Shown piece after piece: positions 15,598 through 23,549 of a stretch of DNA of 35,582 bases (the first letter of the stretch is position 1; each line of letters begins with the position of its first letter). The stretch comes from Mesorhizobium sp. B2-7-1. GTDB taxonomy: Bacteria > Pseudomonadota > Alphaproteobacteria > Rhizobiales > Rhizobiaceae. The notes beneath the pieces were generated by a model. It was not told the DNA's origin, ran no database searches, and saw nothing but the letters and a program-made list of their open reading frames with translations. The position numbers and the translations under genes are program-made. The stretch is from NCBI RefSeq assembly GCF_006440735.1, contig NZ_VFUA01000065.1, forward strand, positions 1 through 35,582, written 5' to 3'.

Positions 15598-16503
15598 TTA
15601 GTCCTTTACGGTCGGATTGACTTCCGCTTTGTCGACGATCTCCGAACCCACGCCCCAGGTGTCGAACAGCGCCTTGTAGGTGCCGTCGGCGATGAGTGCG
15701 TTGATCGTGTCCGCGACGAGTTGGGTCAGCTCCATGTCGCTTTTCGCGACCGCGATGCCGTTCGGACCGTGCTCGCTCAACGCCCCACCGGGCGCTTTCA
15801 AAGTCTCAAGCTGGCCGTTCGACTGCTTGGCTGCATAGCCTATGGTAGAGGAGCCGGAGATCGTCGCATCAGCGCCGCCGGCCGCTACCCGTGTCAAGGC
15901 CTCGGTCTGCGTGCCGAAGGGCAATACTTCGACTGCGAGCTTGCCCGCTTTCGTGCAGGCCTCGTTCTCCTCGTTCACGATCTTCTCGTGCCAGGTTCCA
16001 GACTGAACTGCGATCTTTCGTCCGCAGAAATCAGCCGGATCGAATTTCGTCGGATCGCCGGCCTTGATGGCCCACAAGCTGCCTGTGTCCGAGTAGCTGA
16101 CGAAGTTGACCGCCTTCATACGTTCGTTGCTGACCGTGAAGGCCGAGACGCCGAGATCGTACTTGGTGCCGAGTGCCGGCAGGATCGCGTCGAAAGCCGA
16201 GGTCTGGAACTCGATCTTGACGCCGAGCTTCGCGGCCAGCGCGTCTGCGATATCGACATCGATGCCTTCGGGCGTCTGCCCATCCTTCTCGCTCAGATAC
16301 TCCCAGGGCGCATAGGATGTGTCCGAGCCGATCACGATCACTCCGGCTTTCTTGATCTTTTCCGGAAGACGCGCTGCAAGTGCGGGATCTGCCTTGATCC
16401 CGGATGTATCGAAATCTTGCGCTGAGGCATTTCCAGTGAAGCCGGAACCGGCCATGGCCGCCAAAACTGCGACCGCCTGCAAGCAGGCGCGTTTGTCAAA
16501 CAT
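15598..16503 (-). CDS. Polar amino-acid ABC transporter substrate-binding protein
   Basis: This 301-residue exported binding protein of SBP_bac_3 type captures the substrate for the permease and ATPase encoded next. It has a signal peptide over about residues 1-28 (ending GNASA before QDFDTSG). The two-lobe domain runs from IKKAGVIVIGSDTSYAPWEY through GIDVDIADALAAKLG and YDLGVSAFTVSNERMKAVNFV to GTYKALFDTWGV. Two Cys (FCGRK and NEACTK) could form a disulfide. ATG 16503 is preceded by GGGGAA seven bases upstream; the longer frame has no such site. A LysR-type box and a plausible promoter lie 70-135 bases upstream. The ligand is unknown; the adjacent N-acyl hydrolase suggests an N-acyl or sulfur-containing amino acid. 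Confidence 0.94.
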   Translation of the reverse strand: MFDKRACLQAVAVLAAMAGSGFTGNASAQDFDTSGIKADPALAARLPEKIKKAGVIVIGSDTSYAPWEYLSEKDGQTPEGIDVDIADALAAKLGVKIEFQTSAFDAILPALGTKYDLGVSAFTVSNERMKAVNFVSYSDTGSLWAIKAGDPTKFDPADFCGRKIAVQSGTWHEKIVNEENEACTKAGKLAVEVLPFGTQTEALTRVAAGGADATISGSSTIGYAAKQSNGQLETLKAPGGALSEHGPNGIAVAKSDMELTQLVADTINALIADGTYKALFDTWGVGSEIVDKAEVNPTVKD

Positions 16504-16572
16504 CAACGTTCCCCATTTTTTTTGTGACGGAGAGCGATTCGAGAACTTGCACGACCGCCCTTCAGCAGCTGC

Positions 16573-16602
16573 AGAATGGGCTTTGAAGCAAATGCCGTCC
16601 AA
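16573..16602 (-). promoter_or_regulatory. Candidate promoter of the ABC-M20 operon
   Basis: On the minus strand TTGGAC (16602-16597) is followed after 18 bases by CATTCT (16578-16573). This would put the start of transcription near 16566 and the centre of the LysR box at about -64, the standard activator position. The hexamers are imperfect. Confidence 0.35.
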
Positions 16603-16620
16603 TAGAATAATTTCGAAGGT

Positions 16621-16639
16621 CTATTCCTGCAGGTTATAG
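16621..16639. promoter_or_regulatory. LysR-type box CTAT-N11-ATAG upstream of the ABC-M20 operon
   Basis: CTAT (16621-16624) and ATAG (16636-16639) flank 11 bases that include the palindrome CCTGCAGG. An additional half-site AATAG lies at 16601-16605, 15 bases away on the promoter side, as expected for an activation half-site next to a -35. The box has the same arms and spacing as the one in the lysR divergent region at 11789-11807. Confidence 0.6.
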
Positions 16640-17286
16640 ATGCACTGTCCAATCATCAATGCGAGCCTGACCAGAGCATCCCGTCAGGAGACCGCCTAAG
16701 GTGTATCCGCGCCTGTCGACCTCGGATTGGAGACGTCTGCTTCCCGGCCGTAGACGTTCGGGGTGTGACCAATCACCATGATACGCAAAGCTGCCGTCCG
16801 CACCCGATGCCGCCCAATCATAGGGAAACCGGATTTACTGTCCCGCGTTGTCCAAAAGCACCCGCAGTTGGGGCTGAGGCGCGACCAAAAAAGTTCGAAA
16901 GGCTTCCAGGAACCCCAATCGATGGCCAATTGTAGAACCGTCTGACGTACGGCTCTCCGTTGGCTAGGGGTTCGTTCGGCTTTTGCAGTTCCTGATTCGT
17001 GCGGCCATATATCCGACCTGTAGGTGCGGCCATTCATGTGTCGCTGCCACAATGCCATTCGCGCGGCTCAGGCCCAATCGTAAGCTCGCACTCGAGGTGC
17101 ACGGCCCCAGTCGGTTTTCCTGATCCGGCGGTATCAACCGGCTTGGTGCATTAGCTCCTGCCCGCACTTTCCAAACTCGTCAGTGATCGCTCGCCTTTGG
17201 CTCGGTTTATGCGATGAGCGGCTCCCTGTAGCGCTCGCCGTTCGCTGGACACGAGTCCCTAAGTGCACGGTTCGGGGGAGACTGAA
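16640..17286. other. Long stretch without a recognisable gene
   Basis: About 650 bases separate the ABC-M20 promoter from the end of the double-GNAT gene. Minus-strand frames of 120 and 71 codons exist (16696-17058 and 16818-17033), but they overlap in different phases, lack ribosome sites and match nothing I recognise. Plus-strand sequence is open only in short runs. A small hairpin with arms GAGCCGT and ACGGTTC lies at 16935-16955. The text near 17262-17280 resembles the 3' arm of a group II intron domain V, but no partner arm is present. It may be the decayed remains of a mobile element. Confidence 0.35.
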
Positions 17287-18189
17287 TTACCCAAGAGTTT
17301 GACTGGCGAGGGCATAGGTCACCGGTGCAACTGCGCCGTCGATGCCAAAATCGGAGAGGTGTTTGCCCAGCGACATGGTGAGCACCGTGTCGAAAACTGG
17401 CATTCCGCTGTGCGACAGAAAGGCAGCGAACTCGCCATTGTCCATGTGGGTGTCGATACGCAGGAAAGACCCCGCATGGTCGGCCACGTGCGGCCGGACG
17501 ATCGCCACGGCGTCGGCGTCGCTTTCCGCCACGACCGGCCCCACGACATGGCCCCGTCCGAACGGCCGGCAGAGCGCGAATGCGTTCAGCTTATCGCCCT
17601 TGAAAAGACCATAGCCGGCCGAGTGTGCGAAAAGCTTCTCGATGAGCGCCGCCCGCCTCACGCCAAACCCTGCCGCGTCGAGCGCGATCACGGCGGGAAT
17701 ATCATTTTCGACTAAACTCCGGACTTCGCCGCGGGTATTTTCCTGCCCAACTGTCGTCTGCGCACGGACGATGCCCTGGCATTGATAAACGGTCTTCTCC
17801 GGCTGGAAGTCGAGCGAGAGATAGAGCCGCCTTGCCGCGCGCGTTGCGTTGAGGCGCAAGTCGCGGCCGACGACCTTGTCGAAGACCCGCTTCATCAACC
17901 ATTGCGCCGCCCCCAGCGTCTGGAGTCGCGGTGAGGTGATGACCATGCCCACGGTGGCGAAATCGGTACCATGCGCGAACCACATGGCCGAGCCGAGAAC
18001 CCGGCCGATCTCATCGAGCGCCACCAACCCCTGCCCCGATTCACGCACGAATTGCCAATCCTCGGCGCGATGCGGCCATCCCACGGAGAGCGAGAGCGCG
18101 TGCAAACGGTCCAGTTCGACGTCTTCGATGTCGCCAATCCGCATCGAGAAGGTATCGATTTTCAAGCTTCCGGACGGCTTCAATTCCAT
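17287..18189 (-). CDS. Double-domain GNAT N-acetyltransferase
   Basis: This 300-residue cytoplasmic protein is built of two GNAT units. The N-terminal unit (about residues 15-150) includes an acetyl-CoA loop of the Q-x-x-G-x-A type in LQTLGAAQWLMKRV. The C-terminal unit (about 165-300, Acetyltransf_18-like) includes ALCRPFGRGHVVGPVV. It is a paralogue of the protein at 27323-28162: both have GWPHR or NWPHR near the N terminus, RPFGRG-x-V-x-GPV in the second domain, and end in YALA-x-Q-x-LG. ATG 18189 gives the best alignment with that paralogue, although its AGGGG is closer than usual. It diverges from the deacetylase operon. The acetylated substrate is unknown; an amine handled by the neighbouring catabolic genes is the obvious guess. 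Confidence 0.82.
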   Translation of the reverse strand: MELKPSGSLKIDTFSMRIGDIEDVELDRLHALSLSVGWPHRAEDWQFVRESGQGLVALDEIGRVLGSAMWFAHGTDFATVGMVITSPRLQTLGAAQWLMKRVFDKVVGRDLRLNATRAARRLYLSLDFQPEKTVYQCQGIVRAQTTVGQENTRGEVRSLVENDIPAVIALDAAGFGVRRAALIEKLFAHSAGYGLFKGDKLNAFALCRPFGRGHVVGPVVAESDADAVAIVRPHVADHAGSFLRIDTHMDNGEFAAFLSHSGMPVFDTVLTMSLGKHLSDFGIDGAVAPVTYALASQTLG

Positions 18190-18429
18190 GCCCCTGCAAG
18201 ATTTCCGCAACCAGAGCGCCACGCACCGATGGCCACCCTCTGCCGCCAACGCTAAACGAGCAGACCGATACGATTTGCTCGAAAGCCGCGCAGCAACGCA
18301 AGATTCAACTGAAACATTTCAGCTTTCGGCACGCAATCGCGAAAGAACGCAGGCATCCTCTTTGGAAATCTGGCAGCATATGGTCGACGGCACCGATCCC
18401 GGCCAATCCGAAACGCTTTGAGGGCTGGA
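18190..18429. promoter_or_regulatory. Divergent control region with palindrome CTGAAA-CA-TTTCAG
   Basis: This 240-bp region separates the minus-strand GNAT gene from the plus-strand deacetylase operon, so promoters for both should lie here. A perfect inverted repeat, CTGAAA (18309-18314), CA, TTTCAG (18317-18322), lies near its middle and looks like the operator of a dimeric repressor. No regulator gene lies beside it. I cannot place the -35 and -10 boxes with confidence. Confidence 0.4.
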
Positions 18430-19554
18430 ATGGACGTCTTCGACATCCTCGATCGTCTCGTCGCCTTTCCATCGGTCGCCGGCAGGCCGAACGGCGACGT
18501 CGCCGGCTGGATCGAGGCCTATCTCGCGGAACAGGGAATCCAGGTCACCGTGCTTCCAGGGCCGGAAGGCGATCGTTCCAATCTTTTCGCGACGATCGGC
18601 CCTGCCGATGGCCCGGGCTACATACTGTCCGGCCATATGGACGTTGTTCCCGCCAGCGAGCCGCAATGGAGCTCGAGCCCTTTCGCGCTGCGCAAGGAGG
18701 GCGAACGGCTCTACGGACGAGGCACCACGGACATGAAGGGGTTTCTTGCCGCAGCACTCGCGGCCGCTCCCAGGCTTGCGGGACTGCGCCTTGCCAGGCC
18801 CATCCACCTCGCCTTCTCCTATGACGAGGAAGTGGGATGTCGCGGCGTGCCGCATTTGATCGCCCGCCTTCCCGAACTTTGCGCCAAGCCGCTCGGCGTC
18901 ATCGTCGGCGAGCCGAGCGGCATGCGCGCCGTGCGCGGCCACAAGGGCAAGGCAGCCGCCCGCGTATCCATCAAGGGACGTGCGGGGCATTCCTCAAGAC
19001 CCGATCTCGGCCTCAACGCCATCCATGCCATGGCCGCTGTGCTGGGCGCGGCCGTGAACGAGGCCGAACGGCTGACGCACGGTCCAGTCGACCCTGCCTT
19101 CGAGCCATCCTACTCCTCGCTGCAAGCTGGCGTCGTCGCGGGCGGACATCAGGTCAACATCATCCCCGACACCTGCACGCTGGACCTGGAGGCACGCGCC
19201 ATACCTGGCGTCGACCCGGCGAGCCTGCTGGCGCCTGTGAGGGCACGCGCAGAGGCTCTCGCGGCGGATGGCTTTCGCATCGAGTGGAGTCCGATGAGCG
19301 CCTATCCGGCGATGTCGCTGCCGCCGGACGCGCCACTCGCTGGACTGCTGCACGCCTTGACCGGCGAGGTGCCGCTTGCCGCCGTCAGCTACGGTACGGA
19401 GGCCGGACTTTACCAGGCCGCCGGGCTCGATGCGATCATCTGCGGCCCCGGCGACATCGACCGCGCCCACAAGCCGGACGAATACATCCTTGCCAGCGAA
19501 CTTGCCGCCTGCCAGCGATTGATCGAAGCGCTGGGCGCCCGCTGCGCGGCTTGA
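18430..19554 (+). CDS. M20 family deacetylase, acetylornithine deacetylase (ArgE)-like
   Basis: This 374-residue dinuclear-zinc hydrolase removes an acetyl group from an N-acetylated amino acid or amine. Zinc and catalytic residues are in place: His69 and Asp71 in SGHMDVVPA, Asp101 in YGRGTTDMKGF, Glu133-Glu134 in YDEEVGC, GEPSGM, and the C-terminal His in DIDRAHKPDEYI. The dimerisation domain has KGRAGHSSRPDLGLNAI. Length matches ArgE (about 375-385). ATG 18430 is preferred over an upstream TTG because GAGGG lies five bases before it. It is first in an operon of six plus-strand genes. No arginine biosynthesis genes are nearby, so a catabolic deacetylation is more likely than ornithine synthesis. 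Confidence 0.9.
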   Translation: MDVFDILDRLVAFPSVAGRPNGDVAGWIEAYLAEQGIQVTVLPGPEGDRSNLFATIGPADGPGYILSGHMDVVPASEPQWSSSPFALRKEGERLYGRGTTDMKGFLAAALAAAPRLAGLRLARPIHLAFSYDEEVGCRGVPHLIARLPELCAKPLGVIVGEPSGMRAVRGHKGKAAARVSIKGRAGHSSRPDLGLNAIHAMAAVLGAAVNEAERLTHGPVDPAFEPSYSSLQAGVVAGGHQVNIIPDTCTLDLEARAIPGVDPASLLAPVRARAEALAADGFRIEWSPMSAYPAMSLPPDAPLAGLLHALTGEVPLAAVSYGTEAGLYQAAGLDAIICGPGDIDRAHKPDEYILASELAACQRLIEALGARCAA

Positions 19555-19566
19555 AAGGGAACTGGA

Positions 19567-20490
19567 ATGACATTCCTGTTCAATTCCGATGCGCGCCGCG
19601 GGGCGGTCTTCGCCGATGCCTTCGCGAGAGACCTGCCGGACGTCCCCTTGACGATGAATGCCGCAACGGTCAATCCCGACACTGTGCGTTACCTGATCAG
19701 TTGGACCGTGCCGGATAATCTCGCCCGCTACAGGAACCTGGAAATCCTGTTCTCCATCGGCGCCGGCGTCGACCAGTTTCGCCTCGATGCGGTGCCTGCG
19801 AAGGTGAAGATCGTGCGCATGATCGAGCAAGGCATCGTGCGCATGATGCAGGAATATGTGACGCTTGCCGTGCTCGGGCTCCACCGCAACCTGCCTGGAT
19901 ATCTGGCGCAGCAGCGCGCCCGCGAATGGGCCGATATCGCGCAGCCGCAGGCCGGGTCGCGTCGGGTTGGCGTGCTCGGCCTCGGGCAGCTTGGCCAAGC
20001 CGTCCTCGATCGCCTGAAGCCCTTCGGCTTCCCGCTTGCAGGATGGAGCCGCTCGCCGCGGCGGATCGAGGGCGTGACCTGTCATCATGGCGAGCCCGGA
20101 TTGAACGAGATGCTTGCGGCCAGCGACATTTTGATCTGCCTGCTGCCGCTGACCGAGGAGACGCGGGGTTTCCTCGATGCCGGCCTGCTTGCGAAACTGC
20201 CCGAGGGCGCGGCGCTCGTCCACACCGGCCGGGGGCCGCAGCTCGACCAGGAAGCCCTTGTCGCCGCACTCGACAGCGGCCACATTTCGGCGGCGATGAT
20301 CGACGTCACCGATCCCGAACCGCTGCCGGCGGGCCATCCGTTCTGGTCGCATCCGAAGATCATTCTGACCCCGCATGTCGCCAGCGTCACCCAGCCCGCC
20401 AGCGCCGCACAGGCCGTTGTCGAAAACATCAAGCGTTACCGCGCCGGTCTTGACCCCATCGGGCTCGTCGACCGGTCGCGCGGCTATTGA
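19567..20490 (+). CDS. ghrA: D-2-hydroxyacid dehydrogenase, glyoxylate/hydroxypyruvate reductase A-like
   Basis: This 307-residue NAD(P)-dependent enzyme interconverts 2-oxo and D-2-hydroxy acids such as glyoxylate/glycolate and hydroxypyruvate/glycerate. The Rossmann motif GLGQLG is at residues 138-143. Catalytic residues of the family are Arg222 in HTGRGPQLD, the Glu in DVTDPEPLP and His270 in TPHVASVT. The short N-terminal half and the SIGAGVDQF motif are typical of the GhrA branch. ATG 19567 follows AAGGGA, 12 bases after the deacetylase stop. In this operon it may handle a hydroxy or oxo acid released from the main substrate; which one is not known. Confidence 0.88.
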   Translation: MTFLFNSDARRGAVFADAFARDLPDVPLTMNAATVNPDTVRYLISWTVPDNLARYRNLEILFSIGAGVDQFRLDAVPAKVKIVRMIEQGIVRMMQEYVTLAVLGLHRNLPGYLAQQRAREWADIAQPQAGSRRVGVLGLGQLGQAVLDRLKPFGFPLAGWSRSPRRIEGVTCHHGEPGLNEMLAASDILICLLPLTEETRGFLDAGLLAKLPEGAALVHTGRGPQLDQEALVAALDSGHISAAMIDVTDPEPLPAGHPFWSHPKIILTPHVASVTQPASAAQAVVENIKRYRAGLDPIGLVDRSRGY

Positions 20491-20498
20491 ATTTCAAC

Positions 20499-20867
20499 AT
20501 GAAAGGCTATCCCTTGTCCCTGCTCAAGACCGTCGATACCAGCCCTGCCTTCCAGCCGCGCGAATCCGGGGCGCTGCCCGAACGGCTGATTTCCGGCAAC
20601 CCCGCCTTCAAGACCTGGGCTCAGGATGTCGCCAAGGGCGACCTCGTCCATACCGGCGTCTGGGAGGCGACGCCTGGCGAAACGCGCTCGATCAAGGGCG
20701 AGACTTTCGAGTTCTGCCACATCCTCTCCGGCGTGATCGAAATCACGCCCAACGGCGGCAAAACGGTGACCTACCGCGCCGGCGACAGCTTCGTGATGAA
20801 ACCTGGCTTCACCGGGATTTGGAAGACCATCGAAACGGTCCGCAAGATCTACGTAACCGTGGGGTAG
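20499..20867 (+). CDS. Cupin domain protein, DUF861 (Cupin_3) type
   Basis: This small cytoplasmic cupin of about 122 residues resembles ethanolamine-type EutQ and ureidoglycolate-type cupins. The core reads GVWEATPGETRSI, then GETFEFCHILSGVIEITPNGG, then YRAGDSFVMKPGFTGIWKTIETVRKIYV, giving the two cupin motifs with Glu and His candidates for metal binding. No helix-turn-helix is present. The start is uncertain: ATG 20499 has no clear ribosome site, while TTG 20514 is preceded by AAAGG seven bases away. It starts 8 bases after the ghrA-like gene. DUF861 cupins often occur beside amine oxidases and aldehyde dehydrogenases. A binding or isomerase role is possible; its function is unknown. Confidence 0.83.
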   Translation: MKGYPLSLLKTVDTSPAFQPRESGALPERLISGNPAFKTWAQDVAKGDLVHTGVWEATPGETRSIKGETFEFCHILSGVIEITPNGGKTVTYRAGDSFVMKPGFTGIWKTIETVRKIYVTVG

Positions 20868-21014
20868 CGGGAGCGCGAAGGCGCCGGCCTCCGCAACAGA
20901 TTTTGCCGTCTGTCATCGCCGGCACACAACAATCATCCGCGACCGATCGTCGAACGGTGCATGCTGCGCCAGAGCCCGCGCTAGGCTCCTGCAGAATATT
21001 CCAGAGTGGGTGCC

Positions 21015-22478
21015 ATGGGCCTGAGCTTCGACCCGGATACCGTCTCCCTTCCCGTCGGCCATTTCATTGGCGGCGAGTTGATCGCGGCCGAGGGTGCGAT
21101 CGAGATGCACCGACCGTCGGACGGCAAGGCATATGCCGCTTGCCCGGTGGCCGGCGTCGACATGGTCGACCGTGCCGTTGAAAGCGCCAACGCGGCGCTG
21201 AAGTCCAGCAACTGGGGCGGCGTTCGGCCGCGCGAACGGACGAAGGCACTCCAGGCCTGGGCCGACCTGATCGAAGCGGAAGCCGAAACGCTGGCCAGGA
21301 TCGAGGCGCTGTGCTCCACCCGGCCTGTCGGCCAGCTCGTTGCCGGCGACATCGCGATAACCGCCGAGCAGATCCGTTTCTTTGCCGAATTCGCCGACAA
21401 GGAAGGCAGCGAGCTCGTGCCGACCGACGACGCCACTCTCGGCATGATCATGAGCGAGCCCTATGGCGTGGTCGGCGCGATCACGCCCTGGAATTTTCCC
21501 ATCTCGATGGCCGGATGGAAGCTCGGTCCGGCATTGGCCGCGGGCAATGCGGTCGTGCTGAAGCCATCGGAAATGACTCCCTTTTCGGCAGTCTACATGG
21601 CGCAACTCGCCGTCAAAGCGGGCCTGCCGGCAGGGCTCATAAACGTGGTGCTGGGAGACGGTCCGACGACCGGCACGGCGCTGACCGGCCATCTCGATAT
21701 CGCCAAGATCAGCTTCACCGGCTCGACCCGCGCCGGATCGGCAATCATGGAGAACGTGGCCCGCACCGGCGTCAAGCCGATGACGCTGGAACTCGGCGGC
21801 AAGAGCCCGCAGATCGTCTTTGCCGATGCCGATCTGGACAAGGCGGCAACGGCCGTCGCCGGCAGCGTCACTTTCAATGCCGGCCAGGCCTGCGTCGCCG
21901 GCACACGCCTGATCGTCGAGAGGAGCGTGGCCGACAGGCTGACGGCCGCGATCCTGGAGAGGATGAAGGCTGTGCGCCCCGGCCCGACCTGGGACGAGGC
22001 AACGCAATATTCGCCTGTTATCTCGGAGCGGCAGCGGGCGCGTGTCGACTGCATCGTGCGGGCCGCGATCGACGCCGGCGGCGAATGCCTGACCGGTGGC
22101 GGCGTCATGGACAGCCCCGGCTATTTCTACCAGCCGACGCTGATCGCCGATGTCGACCAGGCCAATCCGGCGATTGTCGAGGAAATCTTCGGCCCGGTCC
22201 TGACCATTCAGACCTTCGAGACCGAGGAAGAGGCGCTGGCGCTGTCCAGCCATCCAACCTACGGGCTGGCTTCCGGCCTGTTCACTTCCGACCTGTCCCG
22301 CACCATCCGCTTCGCGCGCAAGCTTGAGGCGGGCACCGTCTGGGTCAATCGCTACAGCCGCTCGCGCGACCATATCCTGCCGACCGGAGGCGACAAGCGC
22401 TCCGGCATCGGCAAGGATCTCGGCCGCGAGGCCTATCTCGCCAACCGCAGGACCAAGAGCGTCCTGATCAGCCTCTAG
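21015..22478 (+). CDS. Aldehyde dehydrogenase (NAD(P)+ dependent)
   Basis: This 487-residue enzyme oxidises an aldehyde to its acid. Family motifs are GAITPWNFPISMAGWKLGPA, VLKPSEMTPFSA, FTGSTRAGSAI, Glu259 in LELGGKSPQIV, and the nucleophile Cys293 in FNAGQACVAGTR. All catalytic residues are present. A GTG at 21006 could add three residues; ATG 21015 is the more usual choice. It follows a 147-bp gap after the cupin gene and is followed closely by the tartrate/malate dehydrogenase-like gene. It resembles aminoaldehyde or gamma-glutamyl-aminobutyraldehyde dehydrogenases, which fits a role after an amine oxidase, but exact substrate is inferred. Confidence 0.92.
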   Translation: MGLSFDPDTVSLPVGHFIGGELIAAEGAIEMHRPSDGKAYAACPVAGVDMVDRAVESANAALKSSNWGGVRPRERTKALQAWADLIEAEAETLARIEALCSTRPVGQLVAGDIAITAEQIRFFAEFADKEGSELVPTDDATLGMIMSEPYGVVGAITPWNFPISMAGWKLGPALAAGNAVVLKPSEMTPFSAVYMAQLAVKAGLPAGLINVVLGDGPTTGTALTGHLDIAKISFTGSTRAGSAIMENVARTGVKPMTLELGGKSPQIVFADADLDKAATAVAGSVTFNAGQACVAGTRLIVERSVADRLTAAILERMKAVRPGPTWDEATQYSPVISERQRARVDCIVRAAIDAGGECLTGGGVMDSPGYFYQPTLIADVDQANPAIVEEIFGPVLTIQTFETEEEALALSSHPTYGLASGLFTSDLSRTIRFARKLEAGTVWVNRYSRSRDHILPTGGDKRSGIGKDLGREAYLANRRTKSVLISL

Positions 22479-22482
22479 AGAG

Positions 22483-23532
22483 ATGCCGATGAAGTCCTAT
22501 TCGATTGCCCTGATCCCCGGTGACGGCATCGGCAGCGATGTGACCGCCGCCGCCTGGACGGTGCTGGAAACGGTGGCCGGAAACTTCGGCTTTGCGCTGA
22601 CCGGAACCGAGTTCCCCTGGTCCTGCAAATTCTTCAAGGATACCGGCCGCATGATGCCGCAGGACGGCATCGAGACCTTGCGCGGCTTCGACGCCATCCT
22701 GCTCGGCGCGGTCGGCTGGCCGGCGGAAGTGCCGGATTCCGTCTCGCTACACGGCCTGCTGCTGCCGATCCGCAAGGCGTTCGTGCAGTACGCCAACATC
22801 CGGCCGCATCGCCTGCTGCCGGGCGTCACGGGACCGCTGCGGGCGGAGAACTTCGACATATTGTGCATCCGCGAGAATACCGAAGGTGAATATTCTGGTG
22901 CCGGCGGGCGCGTGCATCAAGGCACGCTGGACGAGGTCGCCGTGGAGACCTCGATCTTCACCCGCGCCGGCGTCGAGCGCATTCTGCGCTTCGGCTTCGA
23001 GCAGGCGCGGGCAAGGCGAGGCAAACTTGCCTCCGTCACCAAGTCCAACGCGCAGAAATACTCGATGGTGTTCTGGGACGAGATCACGCGAAAGCTGGCC
23101 GCGGACTATCCTGATATCGAAGTCACCAGCTATCATGTCGACGCGCTTGCCGCGCGCATGATCATGGCGCCGGAGAGTCTCGACGTGGTCGTTGCCTCCA
23201 ACCTGTTCGGCGATATCCTCACCGACATCGGCGCGGCAATCCAGGGCGGGCTCGGCTATGCCGCCTCCGCCAACATCAATCCCGGCCGCTCGGCACCATC
23301 CATGTTCGAGCCGGTGCACGGCTCGGCGCCCGACATTGCCCATCTCGGCATCGCCAATCCGATCGCCGCCATCTGGTCCGGCGCCATGATGCTCGATCAT
23401 CTCGGTGAAAAGGCAGCGGCCGACCGCGTCATCAAGGGGGTCGAGGCTGCAACCGCCAGAGGCATAGGCACCATTCCCGGCAAGGACCGGACGGAGGCCA
23501 TCACGGCCGCCGTCGTCGCCGCGCTCACGTGA
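22483..23532 (+). CDS. Isocitrate/isopropylmalate dehydrogenase family enzyme, tartrate/D-malate dehydrogenase-like
   Basis: This 349-residue metal- and NAD-dependent beta-decarboxylating dehydrogenase has ALIPGDGIGSDVTAAAW at the N terminus. Further motifs are GAVGWPAEVPDSVSLHGLLL, IRENTEGEYSG, SNLFGDILTDIGAAIQGGLG and FEPVHGSAPDIAHLG. The GAVGWP...VSLHGLLLPIRKAF pattern is that of tartrate dehydrogenase/decarboxylase and D-malate dehydrogenase rather than of LeuB. ATG 22483 or ATG 22489 can start it; the second has better spacing from GAGAG. It could turn D-malate into pyruvate or tartrate into glycerate. The latter product would tie it to the GhrA-like enzyme two genes upstream. Confidence 0.88.
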   Translation: MPMKSYSIALIPGDGIGSDVTAAAWTVLETVAGNFGFALTGTEFPWSCKFFKDTGRMMPQDGIETLRGFDAILLGAVGWPAEVPDSVSLHGLLLPIRKAFVQYANIRPHRLLPGVTGPLRAENFDILCIRENTEGEYSGAGGRVHQGTLDEVAVETSIFTRAGVERILRFGFEQARARRGKLASVTKSNAQKYSMVFWDEITRKLAADYPDIEVTSYHVDALAARMIMAPESLDVVVASNLFGDILTDIGAAIQGGLGYAASANINPGRSAPSMFEPVHGSAPDIAHLGIANPIAAIWSGAMMLDHLGEKAAADRVIKGVEAATARGIGTIPGKDRTEAITAAVVAALT

Positions 23533-23549
23533 TTGCAAGGTCGTATCCG

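Noticed and set aside
16935..16955. Minus-strand hairpin with GAGCCGT and ACGGTTC arms, like the outer stem of domain V
   Set aside because: The enclosed part is only 7 bases rather than about 20, so it is just a short hairpin.
17225..17282. Sequence resembling the 3' arm of a group II intron domain V (GTGCACGGTTC followed by GGGGGAG)
   Set aside because: The matching 5' arm with GAGC is not found at the right distance and no intron reverse transcriptase frame is nearby, so no intron can be claimed.
18430..19554. Assignment of the first operon gene as biosynthetic argE
   Set aside because: No arginine genes are nearby and the neighbours are catabolic; only the fold and the catalytic residues support an ArgE-like deacetylase.
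18994..20376. A 460-codon minus-strand open frame opposite the deacetylase and ghrA-like genes
   Set aside because: It is the antisense shadow of two clear enzymes and has no family features.
20913..22373. A 486-codon minus-strand open frame opposite the first aldehyde dehydrogenase
   Set aside because: It mirrors the dehydrogenase codons and has no ribosome site or domain.
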